From: Agaribacter marinus
GTDB taxonomy: Bacteria; Pseudomonadota; Gammaproteobacteria; Enterobacterales; Alteromonadaceae
Length of the DNA stretch: 64,000 nucleotides
Reading direction: 5' to 3'
Assembly (NCBI RefSeq): GCF_030160655.1
Contig: NZ_BSOT01000011.1
Span: forward strand, 1 to 64,000
Shown: one piece after another, positions 8,264 through 17,955 of the stretch
Layout: each line of letters starts with the position of its first letter
How positions within the stretch are numbered: position 1 is the stretch's first letter
Program-made: the position numbers and the translations under genes
Notes under the pieces: model-generated
Seen by the model: only the letters and a program-made list of their open reading frames with translations
The model's database searches: none
Told to the model about the DNA's origin: nothing

Positions 8264-8980
8264 ATGGACAATGTGCTGATTGTCGAAGACGACATGGATA
8301 TTGCTGCACTTATCAAGGTTAACTTAAGTGAACTAGGTTTAAATCTTGATCATTGCGCAGATGGCCAAAGTGGTCTCAATGCGGCATTAAACAATTCATA
8401 TTCACTAGTGTTACTCGATGTAATGCTTCCTTTGATGAGTGGGTTGGACATTTGCCGAAAATTAAGAGAGCGCAAGCCTGAGCAAGCTATTTTGATGTTA
8501 ACGGCGAAAAATTCTGAAACTGACAGGGTCTTAGGCTTGGAATTAGGCGCTGATGACTACATGAGTAAGCCATTTAGTATTCCAGAACTGCAAGCAAGAG
8601 TTAGGTCTCAAATTCGTAAAGCGCATTTATTACAAAAAGCGAAAGAAGAGGTTGTGCCTGAGGAAGGGTTTCTGCAGTGCGGTGATATATCGATAAATCA
8701 ACAAACCCGAGAAGTCTTTAGAAATGACAAATTACTGGATTTGACCGCAACTGAATTTGATTTACTGTTTCATTTAATGCAACACCCCAATCAAGTATTT
8801 TCTCGAAGCCAATTATTAGAATCAGTATGGGGTTACCAGCACTGTGGATATGAGCACACCGTAAACTCTCATATCAATCGATTGCGTTCAAAAGTGGAAA
8901 AAGATGCAACAAATCCCGAATTTGTGCAAACGGTCTGGGGTGTAGGTTACAAATTTAATAAAGTAAGCAAAGGGAGCTAA
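8264..8980 (+). CDS. OmpR/PhoB-family response regulator
   Basis: A 238-residue two-domain regulator. The receiver domain (about 1-120) has the acidic pair VEDD (8-10), phospho-acceptor Asp52 in LLDVMLP, the conserved Thr/Ser of MLTAK and Lys of SKPF. The C-terminal winged helix (about 140-235) has the recognition-helix region SRSQLLESVWG and the terminal TVWGVGYKF hairpin. It activates or represses genes after phosphorylation by its partner kinase, encoded one base downstream. An AAGGG ribosome site precedes the ATG. Three GYGATAC heptamers lie upstream and may be its own operator. The stimulus cannot be read from sequence. Confidence 0.93.
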   Translation: MDNVLIVEDDMDIAALIKVNLSELGLNLDHCADGQSGLNAALNNSYSLVLLDVMLPLMSGLDICRKLRERKPEQAILMLTAKNSETDRVLGLELGADDYMSKPFSIPELQARVRSQIRKAHLLQKAKEEVVPEEGFLQCGDISINQQTREVFRNDKLLDLTATEFDLLFHLMQHPNQVFSRSQLLESVWGYQHCGYEHTVNSHINRLRSKVEKDATNPEFVQTVWGVGYKFNKVSKGS

Positions 8981-8981
8981 T

Positions 8982-10478
8982 ATGTGGCACCCCAAACTTT
9001 GCTTTTATCAACGGCTATCAGTCTCTTTGGTCGGCGGTTTTTTTTTAGTAATCGCCTTGCTTACTACTGCATCGACGTATTTACAGACTAGTATCAAACA
9101 TGAGGGCGAGCAGCGCCTCCATCTTAAGCTTGCTGAACATTTGGCGTCTGATAACCCATTGTTGAAAACCGGCGTTTATGACTACGATGCATTAAAAAAC
9201 CTTTTTCATGCGCTTATGTTACTTGGCCCTAGCTTTGAATTTTATTTTGTAGACATAAATGGGAAGCTTTTAACTTATTCAGCTAAGCCGGGGGAAGTTG
9301 TTAGAGATAGCATTTCACTTGGCCCCATCACGGAAATGATTGAAGGAAATGCGTCTTTTCCCTTGTATGGCGATGACCCTAAATCTAACGATAAACAAAA
9401 AATATTTTCTGCGGCGCCTATTTTTAATGGCGATAAATTACAAGGATACTTATATGTCATTGTTGGAGGCTCGCAATATGATTCGATAATTGATGAGTTG
9501 CAACAAAGTAAGGGTGTTCAACAATTTGCACTTATTGTTTTTGCTGGCCTACTTTTCTTGTTGTTTGCACTTTTGCTTTTGTTTAGGTTTTTCACAGCGC
9601 CACTTAAACGATTGAGTGATGACATGGATCGCTTTAGAAACAATGGGTTTGATTTAACCGGATCTGGTATTCAATTGTTGCCATGGCGAAACGAATCTCG
9701 TAATGAAGTTCAGCGACTAGGCTTTGCTTTTAATGAAATGTTAAAGCATATAGATAAGCAATGGCAGCAGATAAAGGCAAATGATAGTCAGCGTCGCGCA
9801 TTGTTAGCGGATTTGAGTCATGATTTACGTACTCCTCTAGCTAATTTACAAGGCTATGTTGAAACCCTATCATTAAAAGACAAGCAATTGGATGAAAAGG
9901 ATCGCGCCCATTTCATTCAGATTTGCATGAAAAACTTGCGTAATTTAAAGCGACTAATAGATCAAATATTTGAATTAGCCTATTTAGAAAGTGGACATAT
10001 AAAGCTTAAGTTGGAAACCTTTCAATTGGCTGAACTTCTGCATGACATTGCAGCGAAGTTTAAGATCAAGACCGAGGCAAAAAATATTGAATTAGCCGTA
10101 TTGATCGATCAGGCAAGTGGTTTTGTTCGAGCAGATATTGAAAAGGTAGAACGTGTATTATCTAATTTAATTGAGAATGCGATTAGACATACACCACCTA
10201 ACGGTAAAATTACCTTAGAAGTGAGTGATAAAGCTGGTAAATTATTAGTCAGTGTTGTTGACACTGGTGTAGGTATATCGTCAGAAGAATTGTCACACAT
10301 ATTTGATGCGCGGTACCAAGCTAGTAATACTGAGCGTGATGCAACTACTCATGTTGGACTTGGCTTAGCTATAAGCCAAAAATTAATCGCACTGTTCGAC
10401 TCTGAGTTAGAAGTCAGCAGTGAATTGGGATGCGGTACTAAGTTCTCTTTCTGCTTGGAAATGATTGAGCCAATGTAA
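8982..10478 (+). CDS. Membrane sensor histidine kinase
   Basis: A 498-residue kinase with transmembrane helices near residues 12-32 and 178-200 enclosing a periplasmic sensor of about 145 residues, then HAMP, HisKA with the H-box LADLSHDLRTPL (phospho-acceptor His280), and an ATPase domain with N box NLIENAIRHT, G1 DTGVGIS and G2 GLGLAIS. It should phosphorylate the regulator encoded just upstream. The periplasmic domain has no recognised motif, so the signal is unknown. The operon ends at the strong hairpin at 10507-10534. Confidence 0.93.
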   Translation: MWHPKLCFYQRLSVSLVGGFFLVIALLTTASTYLQTSIKHEGEQRLHLKLAEHLASDNPLLKTGVYDYDALKNLFHALMLLGPSFEFYFVDINGKLLTYSAKPGEVVRDSISLGPITEMIEGNASFPLYGDDPKSNDKQKIFSAAPIFNGDKLQGYLYVIVGGSQYDSIIDELQQSKGVQQFALIVFAGLLFLLFALLLLFRFFTAPLKRLSDDMDRFRNNGFDLTGSGIQLLPWRNESRNEVQRLGFAFNEMLKHIDKQWQQIKANDSQRRALLADLSHDLRTPLANLQGYVETLSLKDKQLDEKDRAHFIQICMKNLRNLKRLIDQIFELAYLESGHIKLKLETFQLAELLHDIAAKFKIKTEAKNIELAVLIDQASGFVRADIEKVERVLSNLIENAIRHTPPNGKITLEVSDKAGKLLVSVVDTGVGISSEELSHIFDARYQASNTERDATTHVGLGLAISQKLIALFDSELEVSSELGCGTKFSFCLEMIEPM

Positions 10479-10506
10479 AATGCATTTCAAGAGTGTAAAT
10501 GTTGTT

Positions 10507-10535
10507 AAGGAGCTAATACATTAGCTCCTTTTTTA
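10507..10535 (+). terminator. Bidirectional Rho-independent terminator
   Basis: A perfect 10-bp stem (AAGGAGCTAA / TTAGCTCCTT) with a TACA loop is followed by a T-run. It lies between the convergent histidine kinase and ntrC genes and probably serves both. Confidence 0.9.
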
Positions 10536-10555
10536 ATTCGGTTACCTCTGCCCTA

Positions 10556-11968
10556 TTAGTCGTTGCTGAAATTCAGCTCTTTCAGTTTGCGAGTCAGAGT
10601 GTTTCTTCCCCATCCGAGTCGTTTAGCTGCTTCTTGCTTGTGACCTTGCGTGTGCTTTAGCGCACAACTCAGTAGCACCTTTTCAAAATCGTATTGAGCG
10701 ACATCTAGGATATCATTGCGACCAGACAACAACTGTTTGTCAGCCCAATTCGCTAACAGGACTGTCCAATCATCGTGCACCGCAGTTTGAGATGTGTCTT
10801 CGGTTAAGGTGTGAAGCTCAGGTGGTAGGTCATCTACGAGTATTTCTTGGCCACTCGCCATTACCGTGAGCCAGCGACAAGTGTTTTCTAGCTGCCTTAC
10901 GTTTCCGGGCCAAGCAACTTCCATTAGTCGGTGTTCCGCCAATTCAGAAAGCTGTTTACTCTCAACGCCCAATTCTTTGGATGCTTTCGACAAAAAGTGC
11001 TTAGCAAGCAAAGGAATATCTTCTCTGCGCTCATTCAAACTAGGGATGTGAATTTTAATGACATTCAAGCGGTGGTATAAATCTTCCCTAAACTTGCCGT
11101 CATGTACTCGTTGCTCTAAATCCTGATGCGTGGCTGCAATAATTCTTACATCAACCTTTACAGGCTGATGGCCCCCAACTCGATAGAATTGACCGTCTGC
11201 GAGTACTCGCAACAAACGAGTTTGAACGTCAATTGGCATGTCACCAATCTCATCGAGAAATAACGTTCCTCCGTCGGCTTGTTCAAATCGTCCTTGACGC
11301 GCATTTTGGGCGCCAGTAAATGCCCCTTTTTCGTGACCAAACAGCTCTGATTCGATTAAGTCAGCAGGTATCGCCGCCATGTTCAGTGCAATAAACGTTT
11401 CATCGCTCCTCGGGCTGTGCTTATGCAAGGCCTGTGCGACAAGCTCTTTCCCAGTACCAGATTGACCATTTATCAAAACACTAATTGATGAGCGGGAAAG
11501 TCGACCTACGGCGCGAAACACTTCTTGCATTGCAGGCGCTTCACCAATGATTTCAGTATTTGAACTTAAGGACTCTTGTTGCCTCAGTTGACTGGTTTCT
11601 CTGGCGTGTTCTAACGCGCGTTTTGTCAATGATACGGCTTCGTCGATATCAAAGGGTTTTGGCAAATATTCAAAAGCTCCGCCTTTGTACGCTTTTACTG
11701 CACTATCTAAATCAGAATGCGCGGTCATTATGATTATGGGTAAATCTGGCACATGTTCATGTATTTCTTCTAATAAGGCCATCCCATCCATTTCTGGCAT
11801 ACGTACGTCTGAAATAACCACTTGCGGTGCATTCCCACTTTGAATTTGTAATAGTAGATCTTCAGGGTTAGAGAAGCTCATACATCCAATGTTTGCGACT
11901 TTTAAAGCTTTCTCTAATACCCATCGAATTGAACTGTCGTCATCAACAACCCATACTGGTTCAGTCAT
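10556..11968 (-). CDS. glnG: Nitrogen regulation response regulator NtrC (NRI)
   Basis: A 470-residue enhancer-binding protein that activates sigma54 promoters under nitrogen limitation. It has an N-terminal receiver with phospho-acceptor Asp54 (ISDVRMP), the AAA+ domain with Walker A GQSGTGKE, the sigma54-contact loop GAFTGA, Walker B GGTLFLDEIGD and an arginine-finger region, and a C-terminal Fis-type helix-turn-helix (KQEAAKRLGWGRNTLTRKLKEL). Its length and Asp position equal those of E. coli NtrC (469 aa). It overlaps ntrB by eight bases. The likely targets in this window are the NtrC boxes before glnA and at the start of ntrB. Confidence 0.97.
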   Translation of the reverse strand: MTEPVWVVDDDSSIRWVLEKALKVANIGCMSFSNPEDLLLQIQSGNAPQVVISDVRMPEMDGMALLEEIHEHVPDLPIIIMTAHSDLDSAVKAYKGGAFEYLPKPFDIDEAVSLTKRALEHARETSQLRQQESLSSNTEIIGEAPAMQEVFRAVGRLSRSSISVLINGQSGTGKELVAQALHKHSPRSDETFIALNMAAIPADLIESELFGHEKGAFTGAQNARQGRFEQADGGTLFLDEIGDMPIDVQTRLLRVLADGQFYRVGGHQPVKVDVRIIAATHQDLEQRVHDGKFREDLYHRLNVIKIHIPSLNERREDIPLLAKHFLSKASKELGVESKQLSELAEHRLMEVAWPGNVRQLENTCRWLTVMASGQEILVDDLPPELHTLTEDTSQTAVHDDWTVLLANWADKQLLSGRNDILDVAQYDFEKVLLSCALKHTQGHKQEAAKRLGWGRNTLTRKLKELNFSND

Positions 11969-13073
11969 TGTTTGCGTCCTTTATTGTTATTGGTATATAG
12001 ATGGTAAACTCCGTGTAACCAGGGAAACTTTCCAAATCTATCTTTCCATGATGATGATCTGTTAATGTTTGTGCTATGGACAATCCCAATCCACTGCCGT
12101 TTTTCTTACTGGTAACCATCGGATAAAATAATGTATCTCTCAGCTCTTTAGGGATGCCAGGTCCATTGTCGATTACACTTATCAATGCACACAATGCATG
12201 TCGTTTACCGTTGATTACTGAGCTTCTTTCTATCCTGGTTTTTAACCTTATGTTTGGCTGTTGAATTTTAGCTTCTTTCAAGGCTTGGCTAGCGTTACGA
12301 ACGATATTGAGTAGCGCTTGTTGCAGCATGTCAGGATCACCAAAGACATCGGGAATTGAGGGATCGTAATCTCTTGTAACCGATATAGAATAAGACTGGT
12401 CGACAAGAATGAGCGATCTCACTTTTTCGATAACTTCATGCAAGTTGCAATAATCCTTTCTTGGGAGCGTATTTGGCCCTAAAAGTCGATCAACGAGTCC
12501 ACGCAAACGGTCTGCTTGTTCCATAATCATTTGCGTGAATTCTTGTTGTTCTTTTGACGGGAGCTGTTTATTTAAAAGCTGCGCAGCACCTCGAATACCG
12601 CCCAATGGATTTTTAATTTCATGTGCGAGCCCCCGTATCAATTCACGCGCCGCCATCTGCTGGGCGTATTGCTGGGTTTCTTGGCTAATTTTTCGTTGTT
12701 TATCAACCGGCATTATTTCTAGCAGCAAGTATATATTGTGTTCTACTTTAAAAATGTTTGCTTGTAAGTCAACCAATGTGCAACGGCCATCTTTGAAGCA
12801 CAATTGAAGCTCGGCTTCTGAGAATTCTTCACCTTTCATGAACGCCTTTTGAAAACGAGAAAGATCGAAACACTCTTCAAGGAAAAACTCATTGAAAGGC
12901 TTTTCTTGGATTTGCGTTAAACCGGTCTCGAACACATTCAATGCGGCTTCATTCACGTAGACAATATTAAGTTCATCGTCTAGCACTAGAAGCGCATTTG
13001 TCATCGATTGGAATATTGTTTCCAAAAGTAGGGGCGTATTTCCCAAAAATAATTCCTCACCTAACAAATTCAA
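11961..13073 (-). CDS. glnL: Nitrogen regulation histidine kinase/phosphatase NtrB (NRII)
   Basis: A soluble kinase of up to 370 residues: an N-terminal PAS domain (about 15-120), the H-box LAHEIKNPLGG near residue 153, and an ATPase domain with NIVRNASQAL, DNGPGIP and GLGLSIAQ. With PII it phosphorylates or dephosphorylates NtrC according to nitrogen status. The frame opens with a TTG at 13073 that has no evident ribosome site. A second in-frame TTG at 13046 has GGTGAGG eight bases before it and may be the true start (361 aa). A perfect NtrC box overlaps the upstream end of the gene, which suggests repression by NtrC, as at E. coli glnLp. Confidence 0.95.
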   Translation of the reverse strand: MNLLGEELFLGNTPLLLETIFQSMTNALLVLDDELNIVYVNEAALNVFETGLTQIQEKPFNEFFLEECFDLSRFQKAFMKGEEFSEAELQLCFKDGRCTLVDLQANIFKVEHNIYLLLEIMPVDKQRKISQETQQYAQQMAARELIRGLAHEIKNPLGGIRGAAQLLNKQLPSKEQQEFTQMIMEQADRLRGLVDRLLGPNTLPRKDYCNLHEVIEKVRSLILVDQSYSISVTRDYDPSIPDVFGDPDMLQQALLNIVRNASQALKEAKIQQPNIRLKTRIERSSVINGKRHALCALISVIDNGPGIPKELRDTLFYPMVTSKKNGSGLGLSIAQTLTDHHHGKIDLESFPGYTEFTIYIPITIKDANND

Positions 13074-13090
13074 TGCACCATTGTGGTGCT
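13074..13090 (-). promoter_or_regulatory. NtrC box at the start of ntrB
   Basis: TGCACCATTGTGGTGCT contains GCAC and GTGC half-sites seven bases apart and fits the NtrC consensus TGCACYANNNTGGTGCA at all but the last base. It lies just before (or at) the ntrB start codon, where binding would block transcription or initiation. A lone GCACCA half-site is present at 13145-13150. Confidence 0.75.
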
Positions 13091-13181
13091 TAATGGTAAT
13101 TTAGGCTGCTTACCTACAAAAGTCTAATAAGCTTTATAGATAATGCACCACCTTAACTGCTTGTAGAATCAGGACAATCCC

Positions 13182-13709
13182 TTAATTAGGGCGATTGATT
13201 AGAGATGTGCGGTGCAAGTACAGCTTTCTTGGCGGGGTAGATGCAATAACCTTGCCTGTGTTATCAGTAAAGTGAATTTGATAAGTATGTTCGCCTCTGT
13301 CGACGTTTTTTAATGCGAACATACCTGTTGGTGACTGATAATCTGTACCACTTAGCGATAAAGTAAATAGGCCAGCTAATTTAGGCTCTAACGCAGCCGC
13401 AATAGTAATATCCCCACTATTACTGCGGATTGTTTGTTCATCATTTGGTTGCAATACAGAAAGCTGATATGATTTTTTTTTGATCGTATTTTGTAGTGAT
13501 GTTTTTGGTGGTTTGAGGGGTGATGCAGGAATGGTTGTGATCGTGCTTTTTATTTCTACTTCAATTGCACCTGCTGAAGGAGTATCTGAATAGGTGACTG
13601 TACCATCTTCGTGCACGGTCTTATAAACTTTTGCATATACAATGTTCATTAGCGCAATCATAGAAAAAATCAAGCACACACGTAACAACATATTTAATCG
13701 TCCTATCAT
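13182..13709 (-). CDS. Periplasmic DUF4124-domain protein
   Basis: A 175-residue exported protein with a signal peptide (hydrophobic residues about 8-25, cleavage near VYA-KVY). The DUF4124 motif VYKTVHEDGTVTYSDTP begins immediately after it. The C-terminal half (about 85-170) is a beta-rich Ig-like segment (GDITIAAALEPKL, ...RGEHTYQIHFTD). Genes of this kind often sit between glnA and ntrB in gammaproteobacteria; the function is unknown and a role in nitrogen control is not shown by sequence. It is on the same strand as glnA, separated by the glnA terminator, and about 110 bases before ntrB. Confidence 0.8.
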   Translation of the reverse strand: MIGRLNMLLRVCLIFSMIALMNIVYAKVYKTVHEDGTVTYSDTPSAGAIEVEIKSTITTIPASPLKPPKTSLQNTIKKKSYQLSVLQPNDEQTIRSNSGDITIAAALEPKLAGLFTLSLSGTDYQSPTGMFALKNVDRGEHTYQIHFTDNTGKVIASTPPRKLYLHRTSLINRPN

Positions 13710-13742
13710 GGATACACGTCATATATTACAGAATGCAGACAC

Positions 13743-13773
13743 GTAAAAAAAGCCTGCATAATGCAGGCCTTTT
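13743..13773 (-). terminator. glnA terminator
   Basis: On the minus strand GGCCTGC and GCAGGC form a stem around ATTAT, followed by seven T. It lies just after the glnA stop and separates glnA from the DUF4124-ntrBC genes. Confidence 0.85.
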
Positions 13774-13798
13774 ATACATATGTATTAACTTCGAATAT

Positions 13799-15208
13799 TT
13801 ATACGCTGTAGTACATATCGAACTCAACTGGGTGAGTTGTCATGTTTACTAATTCAACTTCTTCAGATTTAAGCGCAATGTATGCATCGATCATATCATC
13901 AGACATTACACCACCAGCGGTTAAGAACTCACGGTCACCGTCAAGTGCCTCAAGTGCTTGCTCTAGTGAGCTAGCGACTGTTGGAATAGACGCAGCTTCT
14001 TCTGCAGGTAGGTCATATAAATCTTTGTCAGCTGCATCGCCAGGGTGAATTTTATTTTTGATCCCGTCGATACCCGCCATAAGCATCGCAGTAAACGCAA
14101 GGTATGGGTTAGCCGTTGGGTCAGGGAAACGTACTTCAATACGACGTGCTTTATCACTCGTTACGTAAGGAATACGGATTGATGCGCTGCGGTTACGAGC
14201 AGAATACGCTAGCATTACTGGAGCTTCGAACCCAGGTACAAGGCGCTTGTACGAGTTAGTTGATGCGTTAGCAAAAGCGTTTATTGCACGTGCGTGCTTG
14301 ATGATACCACCAATGTAGAAGAGAGCTTCTTCTGATAGGCCTGCATATTTGTCACCAGCAAAGATGTTTTTGCCGTCTTTACCAATCGATTGGTGACAGT
14401 GCATGCCAGAACCGTTGTCGCCTACTAAAGGTTTAGGCATGAATGTTGCCGTTTTTCCGTAACCGTGAGCAACATTGTGCACAACGTACTTGTAGATTTG
14501 GATCTCATCGGCTTTCTTAACTAGGGTATTGAATTGGCAAGCAATTTCATTTTGACCCGCAGTAGCAACCTCGTGATGGTGCGCTTCAACTACCAAGCCC
14601 ATTTCTTCCATAACAAGACACATTGCAGCGCGCATATCGTGCGCTGAATCTACTGGAGGTACTGGAAAATATCCGCCTTTAACACCTGGACGGTGCCCCA
14701 TGTTGCCGCCTTCATAATCTGAACCAGAGTTCCATTTTGCTTCTTCAGCATCAATTGCATAGAACGAACCGGCCATGTCTGTATGGAATTTTACATCATC
14801 AAACAAGAAAAACTCTGGCTCTGGACCGAACAATACGGTGTCACCGATACCAGTAGACTTCAAAAACTCTTCTGCACGCTTAGCAACTGAGCGAGGATCA
14901 CGGTCATAACCTTTCATCGTTGAAGGCTCAACTACGTCACAACGGATATTTACTTGAGTTTCCTCTGCGAATGGGTCAACTACAGCACTCTCTGCGTCAG
15001 GCATAAGGATCATGTCTGATTCATTGATGCCTTTCCATCCAGCGATAGATGAGCCATCGAACATTTTTCCTTCTTCGAAAAATTCGTCATCTACTAATCC
15101 TGCTGGTATAGAAACGTGTTGCTCTTTACCTTTTGTGTCTGTGAAACGTAAATCTACAAACTTAGCTTCGCTTTCAGTGATAAGCGCTAAAGCTGACTCA
15201 ATTGACAT
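13799..15208 (-). CDS. glnA: Glutamine synthetase type I
   Basis: A 469-residue dodecameric enzyme that makes glutamine from glutamate, ammonia and ATP in the cytoplasm. The length equals that of E. coli GlnA. Visible signatures: the beta-grasp [29 protein letters not shown] with metal-binding Glu, [13 protein letters not shown], the ATP-binding [34 protein letters not shown], and the adenylylation site [10 protein letters not shown] (Tyr near residue 398), which implies regulation by GlnE. Transcription is very likely from the sigma54 promoter at 15426-15441 with two NtrC boxes further upstream, leaving a leader of about 200 bases. It ends at its own terminator before the DUF4124-ntrBC genes. 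Confidence 0.98.
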   Translation of the reverse strand: MSIESALALITESEAKFVDLRFTDTKGKEQHVSIPAGLVDDEFFEEGKMFDGSSIAGWKGINESDMILMPDAESAVVDPFAEETQVNIRCDVVEPSTMKGYDRDPRSVAKRAEEFLKSTGIGDTVLFGPEPEFFLFDDVKFHTDMAGSFYAIDAEEAKWNSGSDYEGGNMGHRPGVKGGYFPVPPVDSAHDMRAAMCLVMEEMGLVVEAHHHEVATAGQNEIACQFNTLVKKADEIQIYKYVVHNVAHGYGKTATFMPKPLVGDNGSGMHCHQSIGKDGKNIFAGDKYAGLSEEALFYIGGIIKHARAINAFANASTNSYKRLVPGFEAPVMLAYSARNRSASIRIPYVTSDKARRIEVRFPDPTANPYLAFTAMLMAGIDGIKNKIHPGDAADKDLYDLPAEEAASIPTVASSLEQALEALDGDREFLTAGGVMSDDMIDAYIALKSEEVELVNMTTHPVEFDMYYSV

Positions 15209-15425
15209 ATAGTTCTCCAGTTTTAAGTCCGTTGTGTGATGAATATTTGGGCAACCATGTGGTTGACCCGAAAAACGAAAGTTTTGTCGTTACAACGATA
15301 GTTGGCAACACTTAAGTATGACCATAAGTATTAACCATAATCAAGCCCCGTAAACTAACAATCTGGCTAGCTTGGGGTGAGCGATGTAACAATAATAACG
15401 CGATTGCGGAATTAACGGATTTTAA

Positions 15426-15441
15426 AGCTATTATCATGCCA
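15426..15441 (-). promoter_or_regulatory. Sigma54 promoter of glnA
   Basis: Read on the minus strand, TGGCATGATAATAGCT matches the -24/-12 consensus TGGCACGNNNNTTGCW, including the invariant GG and GC ten bases apart; the two deviations are C6 to T and T13 to A. Initiation is expected near 15415. Two NtrC boxes lie about 107 and 138 bases upstream. Confidence 0.78.
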
Positions 15442-15513
15442 ATGGTAAAGAATACTTAACACTTTGTTTTCAATAGATAATGTCATGGTATAAAATCGAA
15501 TTAGATAAAGTGT

Positions 15514-15530
15514 TGCACTTGTTTGGTGCT
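15514..15530 (-). promoter_or_regulatory. NtrC box 1 of glnA
   Basis: TGCACTTGTTTGGTGCT has GCAC and GTGC half-sites seven bases apart. It is centred about 107 bases before the predicted sigma54 start. Confidence 0.75.
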
Positions 15531-15544
15531 ACACCTCTGAGGTT

Positions 15545-15561
15545 TGCACAGAAAAAGTGAA
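15545..15561 (-). promoter_or_regulatory. NtrC box 2 of glnA
   Basis: TGCACAGAAAAAGTGAA has GCAC and GTGA seven bases apart, one half-site mismatch. It is centred 31 bases (three helical turns) from box 1, so both boxes face the same side of the helix, as in the E. coli glnAp2 enhancer. Confidence 0.6.
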
Positions 15562-15851
15562 GTCATTGCATTCTAAATAATTTTGAACGTTAATTTGCTG
15601 GAATATCGGTTTACATTGGGATAGATATTTAATAAATAACAAACGCATACATACTCCTCTTATAGTGTGTCTGTTATGCTTTTGAATGTTCTGAAATCAA
15701 CCGAAGTCAGCTTAAATGTTATCAGCATGTTTTATTTAGACAAAAAACATGAATTCACATAGCCTAATCCACAATAAATCTGTACAATCCGCCGCCAAAT
15801 AGTTATCTCCTGTAGTCATATAAAGACCGCGGGCAAATTTTGAGAGTATTT

Positions 15852-17681
15852 ATGTCTTCCAGCATCGCTAACTTACGCAATATCGCTATTATTGCGCACG
15901 TTGACCACGGTAAAACAACTTTGGTTGATAAGCTTTTACAACAATCAGGTACCTTACAAACTCGTGGCGACAGCGAAGAGCGTGTAATGGATTCAAACGA
16001 CATTGAAAAAGAACGTGGTATTACCATTCTCGCTAAAAATACGGCGATAAATTATGGTGACTACAGGATTAATATTGTTGATACCCCTGGACACGCCGAT
16101 TTTGGTGGGGAAGTAGAACGTGTTATGTCAATGGCAGATTCAGTACTGTTACTGGTCGATGCGCAAGAAGGTCCTATGCCGCAAACACGTTTTGTTACGC
16201 AAAAAGCGTTTGCCCAAGGTTTAAAACCAATTGTTGTGGTCAACAAGATTGATAAGCCAGGGGCGCGTCCAGATTGGGTTATTGATCAGGTATTTGATTT
16301 ATTTGATAACTTAGGCGCGACTGACGATCAATTAGATTTTCAAGTAGTGTATGCGTCGGCGTTAAACGGCTGGGCGTCTAATGAAGCGGAAGATACGGGC
16401 ACAGATATGACCCCCTTGTTCGAAACCATCATAGAACAAGTTGCTGCACCGGATGCCGATGCTGAAGGCGCACTTCAGATGCAAATCTCGCAGTTGGACT
16501 ATAACAGCTACTTAGGCGTTATTGGTGTTGGTCGTATTAAACGTGGTGTCGTGAAAATTAACCAGCAAGTGACAGTCGTTAATGCTGCTGGAGACAAGAG
16601 AAACGGTAAAGTTGGCAAGGTACTTGGTTATCTTGGTTTAGATCGTCATGACGTTGAACAAGCAAGTGCAGGTGACATCGTTGCAATTACAGGCTTAGGT
16701 GAGTTAAAAATCTCTGATACGGTGTGTGATGTAAACACGATTGAAGCATTACCGGCGCTGTCTGTTGATGAGCCGACGGTCACCATGACGTTCCAAGTAA
16801 ATACATCCCCGTTTTCTGGAAAAGAAGGTAAATATGTTACTTCTCGCAACATCTTAGATCGCCTGAACAATGAATTGGTCCATAACGTTGCATTGAGAGT
16901 TGAAGAAACGGAAGACCCTGACAAATTCAGAGTGTCTGGTCGTGGCGAACTTCATTTAGGTATTTTGATTGAGAACATGCGTCGTGAAGGTTATGAACTA
17001 GCAGTTTCTCGTCCAGAAGTTATCTTGAAAGAAGTTGATGGCGAGTTACAAGAACCATACGAAACACTAACGATTGACTGTGAAGAAGAGCATCAAGGTT
17101 CTATCATGGAACAGTTAGGTATCCGTAAAGCTGAATTAACCAATATGACGCCTGACGGTAAAGGGCGCACTCGTATGGATTTCATGATCCCGAGTCGCGG
17201 GCTTATTGGCTTCCAAACTGAGTTTATGACTTTAACCTCTGGTTCGGGATTGCTTTATCACACGTTTGATCACTACGGTCCACACAAAGGTGGCACAATT
17301 GGTCAACGTAAGAATGGTGTACTTATCGCCAATGCGACAGGTAAGGCACTTACAAATGCGTTGTTTAACCTTCAAGATCGTGGTCGCCTATTCATTGGAC
17401 ATGGGGTAGAGGTTTATGAAGGCATGGTGATAGGTATTCATAGCCGTGATAACGACTTAACTGTGAACGCACTGAAAGGGAAGCAACTGACAAACGTACG
17501 TGCATCTGGCACTGACGAAGCACAGAGCTTAGTACCACCTATCGTGATGACCTTAGAGCAAGCCCTAGAGTTCATTGATGATGATGAGTTGGTAGAAGTG
17601 ACGCCTGAGAGCATTCGTATACGTAAAAAATTACTTACCGAAAGTGACCGTAAACGTGCATCAAGAACGAAGAAAGACTAA
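15852..17681 (+). CDS. typA: Translational GTPase TypA/BipA
   Basis: A 609-residue ribosome-associated GTPase of the EF-G family involved in 50S assembly and stress or cold adaptation. The G domain shows [12 protein letters not shown] (G1), RGITI (G2), [15 protein letters not shown] (G3), [11 protein letters not shown] (G4), and SALNGWA near G5. Beta-barrel domain II, two EF-G-like domains and the BipA-specific C-terminal domain follow ([32 protein letters not shown]-like stretch). The frame is open from a TTG at 15840, but the ATG at 15852, preceded by GAGAG, gives [17 protein letters not shown], which aligns with E. coli TypA; I use it. A strong terminator follows. Confidence 0.96.
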   Translation: MSSSIANLRNIAIIAHVDHGKTTLVDKLLQQSGTLQTRGDSEERVMDSNDIEKERGITILAKNTAINYGDYRINIVDTPGHADFGGEVERVMSMADSVLLLVDAQEGPMPQTRFVTQKAFAQGLKPIVVVNKIDKPGARPDWVIDQVFDLFDNLGATDDQLDFQVVYASALNGWASNEAEDTGTDMTPLFETIIEQVAAPDADAEGALQMQISQLDYNSYLGVIGVGRIKRGVVKINQQVTVVNAAGDKRNGKVGKVLGYLGLDRHDVEQASAGDIVAITGLGELKISDTVCDVNTIEALPALSVDEPTVTMTFQVNTSPFSGKEGKYVTSRNILDRLNNELVHNVALRVEETEDPDKFRVSGRGELHLGILIENMRREGYELAVSRPEVILKEVDGELQEPYETLTIDCEEEHQGSIMEQLGIRKAELTNMTPDGKGRTRMDFMIPSRGLIGFQTEFMTLTSGSGLLYHTFDHYGPHKGGTIGQRKNGVLIANATGKALTNALFNLQDRGRLFIGHGVEVYEGMVIGIHSRDNDLTVNALKGKQLTNVRASGTDEAQSLVPPIVMTLEQALEFIDDDELVEVTPESIRIRKKLLTESDRKRASRTKKD

Positions 17682-17713
17682 AGTTTGCGCTTGCTAAGCG
17701 CAATAGATAGCTC

Positions 17714-17744
17714 AAAAGCCAGCCTGTTGTCGCTGGCTTTTTTC
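17714..17744 (+). terminator. typA terminator
   Basis: AAAAGCCAGC pairs with GCTGGCTTTT around an eight-base loop and runs into six T. It follows the typA stop by about 30 bases. Confidence 0.88.
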
Positions 17745-17955
17745 TTGGTAAACATAACGACGGCAGTGGCTATATACGCCAAATAATAACCTGACACACC
17801 TGTGAGGTTAATGTAATTCATTTTTTCTAAATAGCGCATCTATTAAATTTGAATATTAAAGTCGTACTTGCTCTTAATATCTCCGCTGGCTCGACTATCT
17901 AGCCAAGTGGCTCTTTGCTATATTAAATCTAAATATCCCTTATAGAGGTTTCGCT

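Larger units (their letters stand above)
15209..15851. other. glnA-typA divergent intergenic region
   Basis: These 643 bases hold no gene. From left to right they contain the glnA leader (about 15209-15415), the minus-strand sigma54 promoter (15426-15441), two NtrC boxes (15514-15530, 15545-15561), and on the far side a possible typA -10 element TACAAT at 15783-15788 followed by a GC-rich CCGCCGCC discriminator. Its -35 region is poor. Nothing else was recognised. Confidence 0.7.

Noticed and set aside
12535-12807. 90-codon ORF antisense to ntrB
   Set aside because: It lies wholly inside the ntrB coding sequence, is Cys/Ser-rich in the way antisense frames are, and has no ribosome site.
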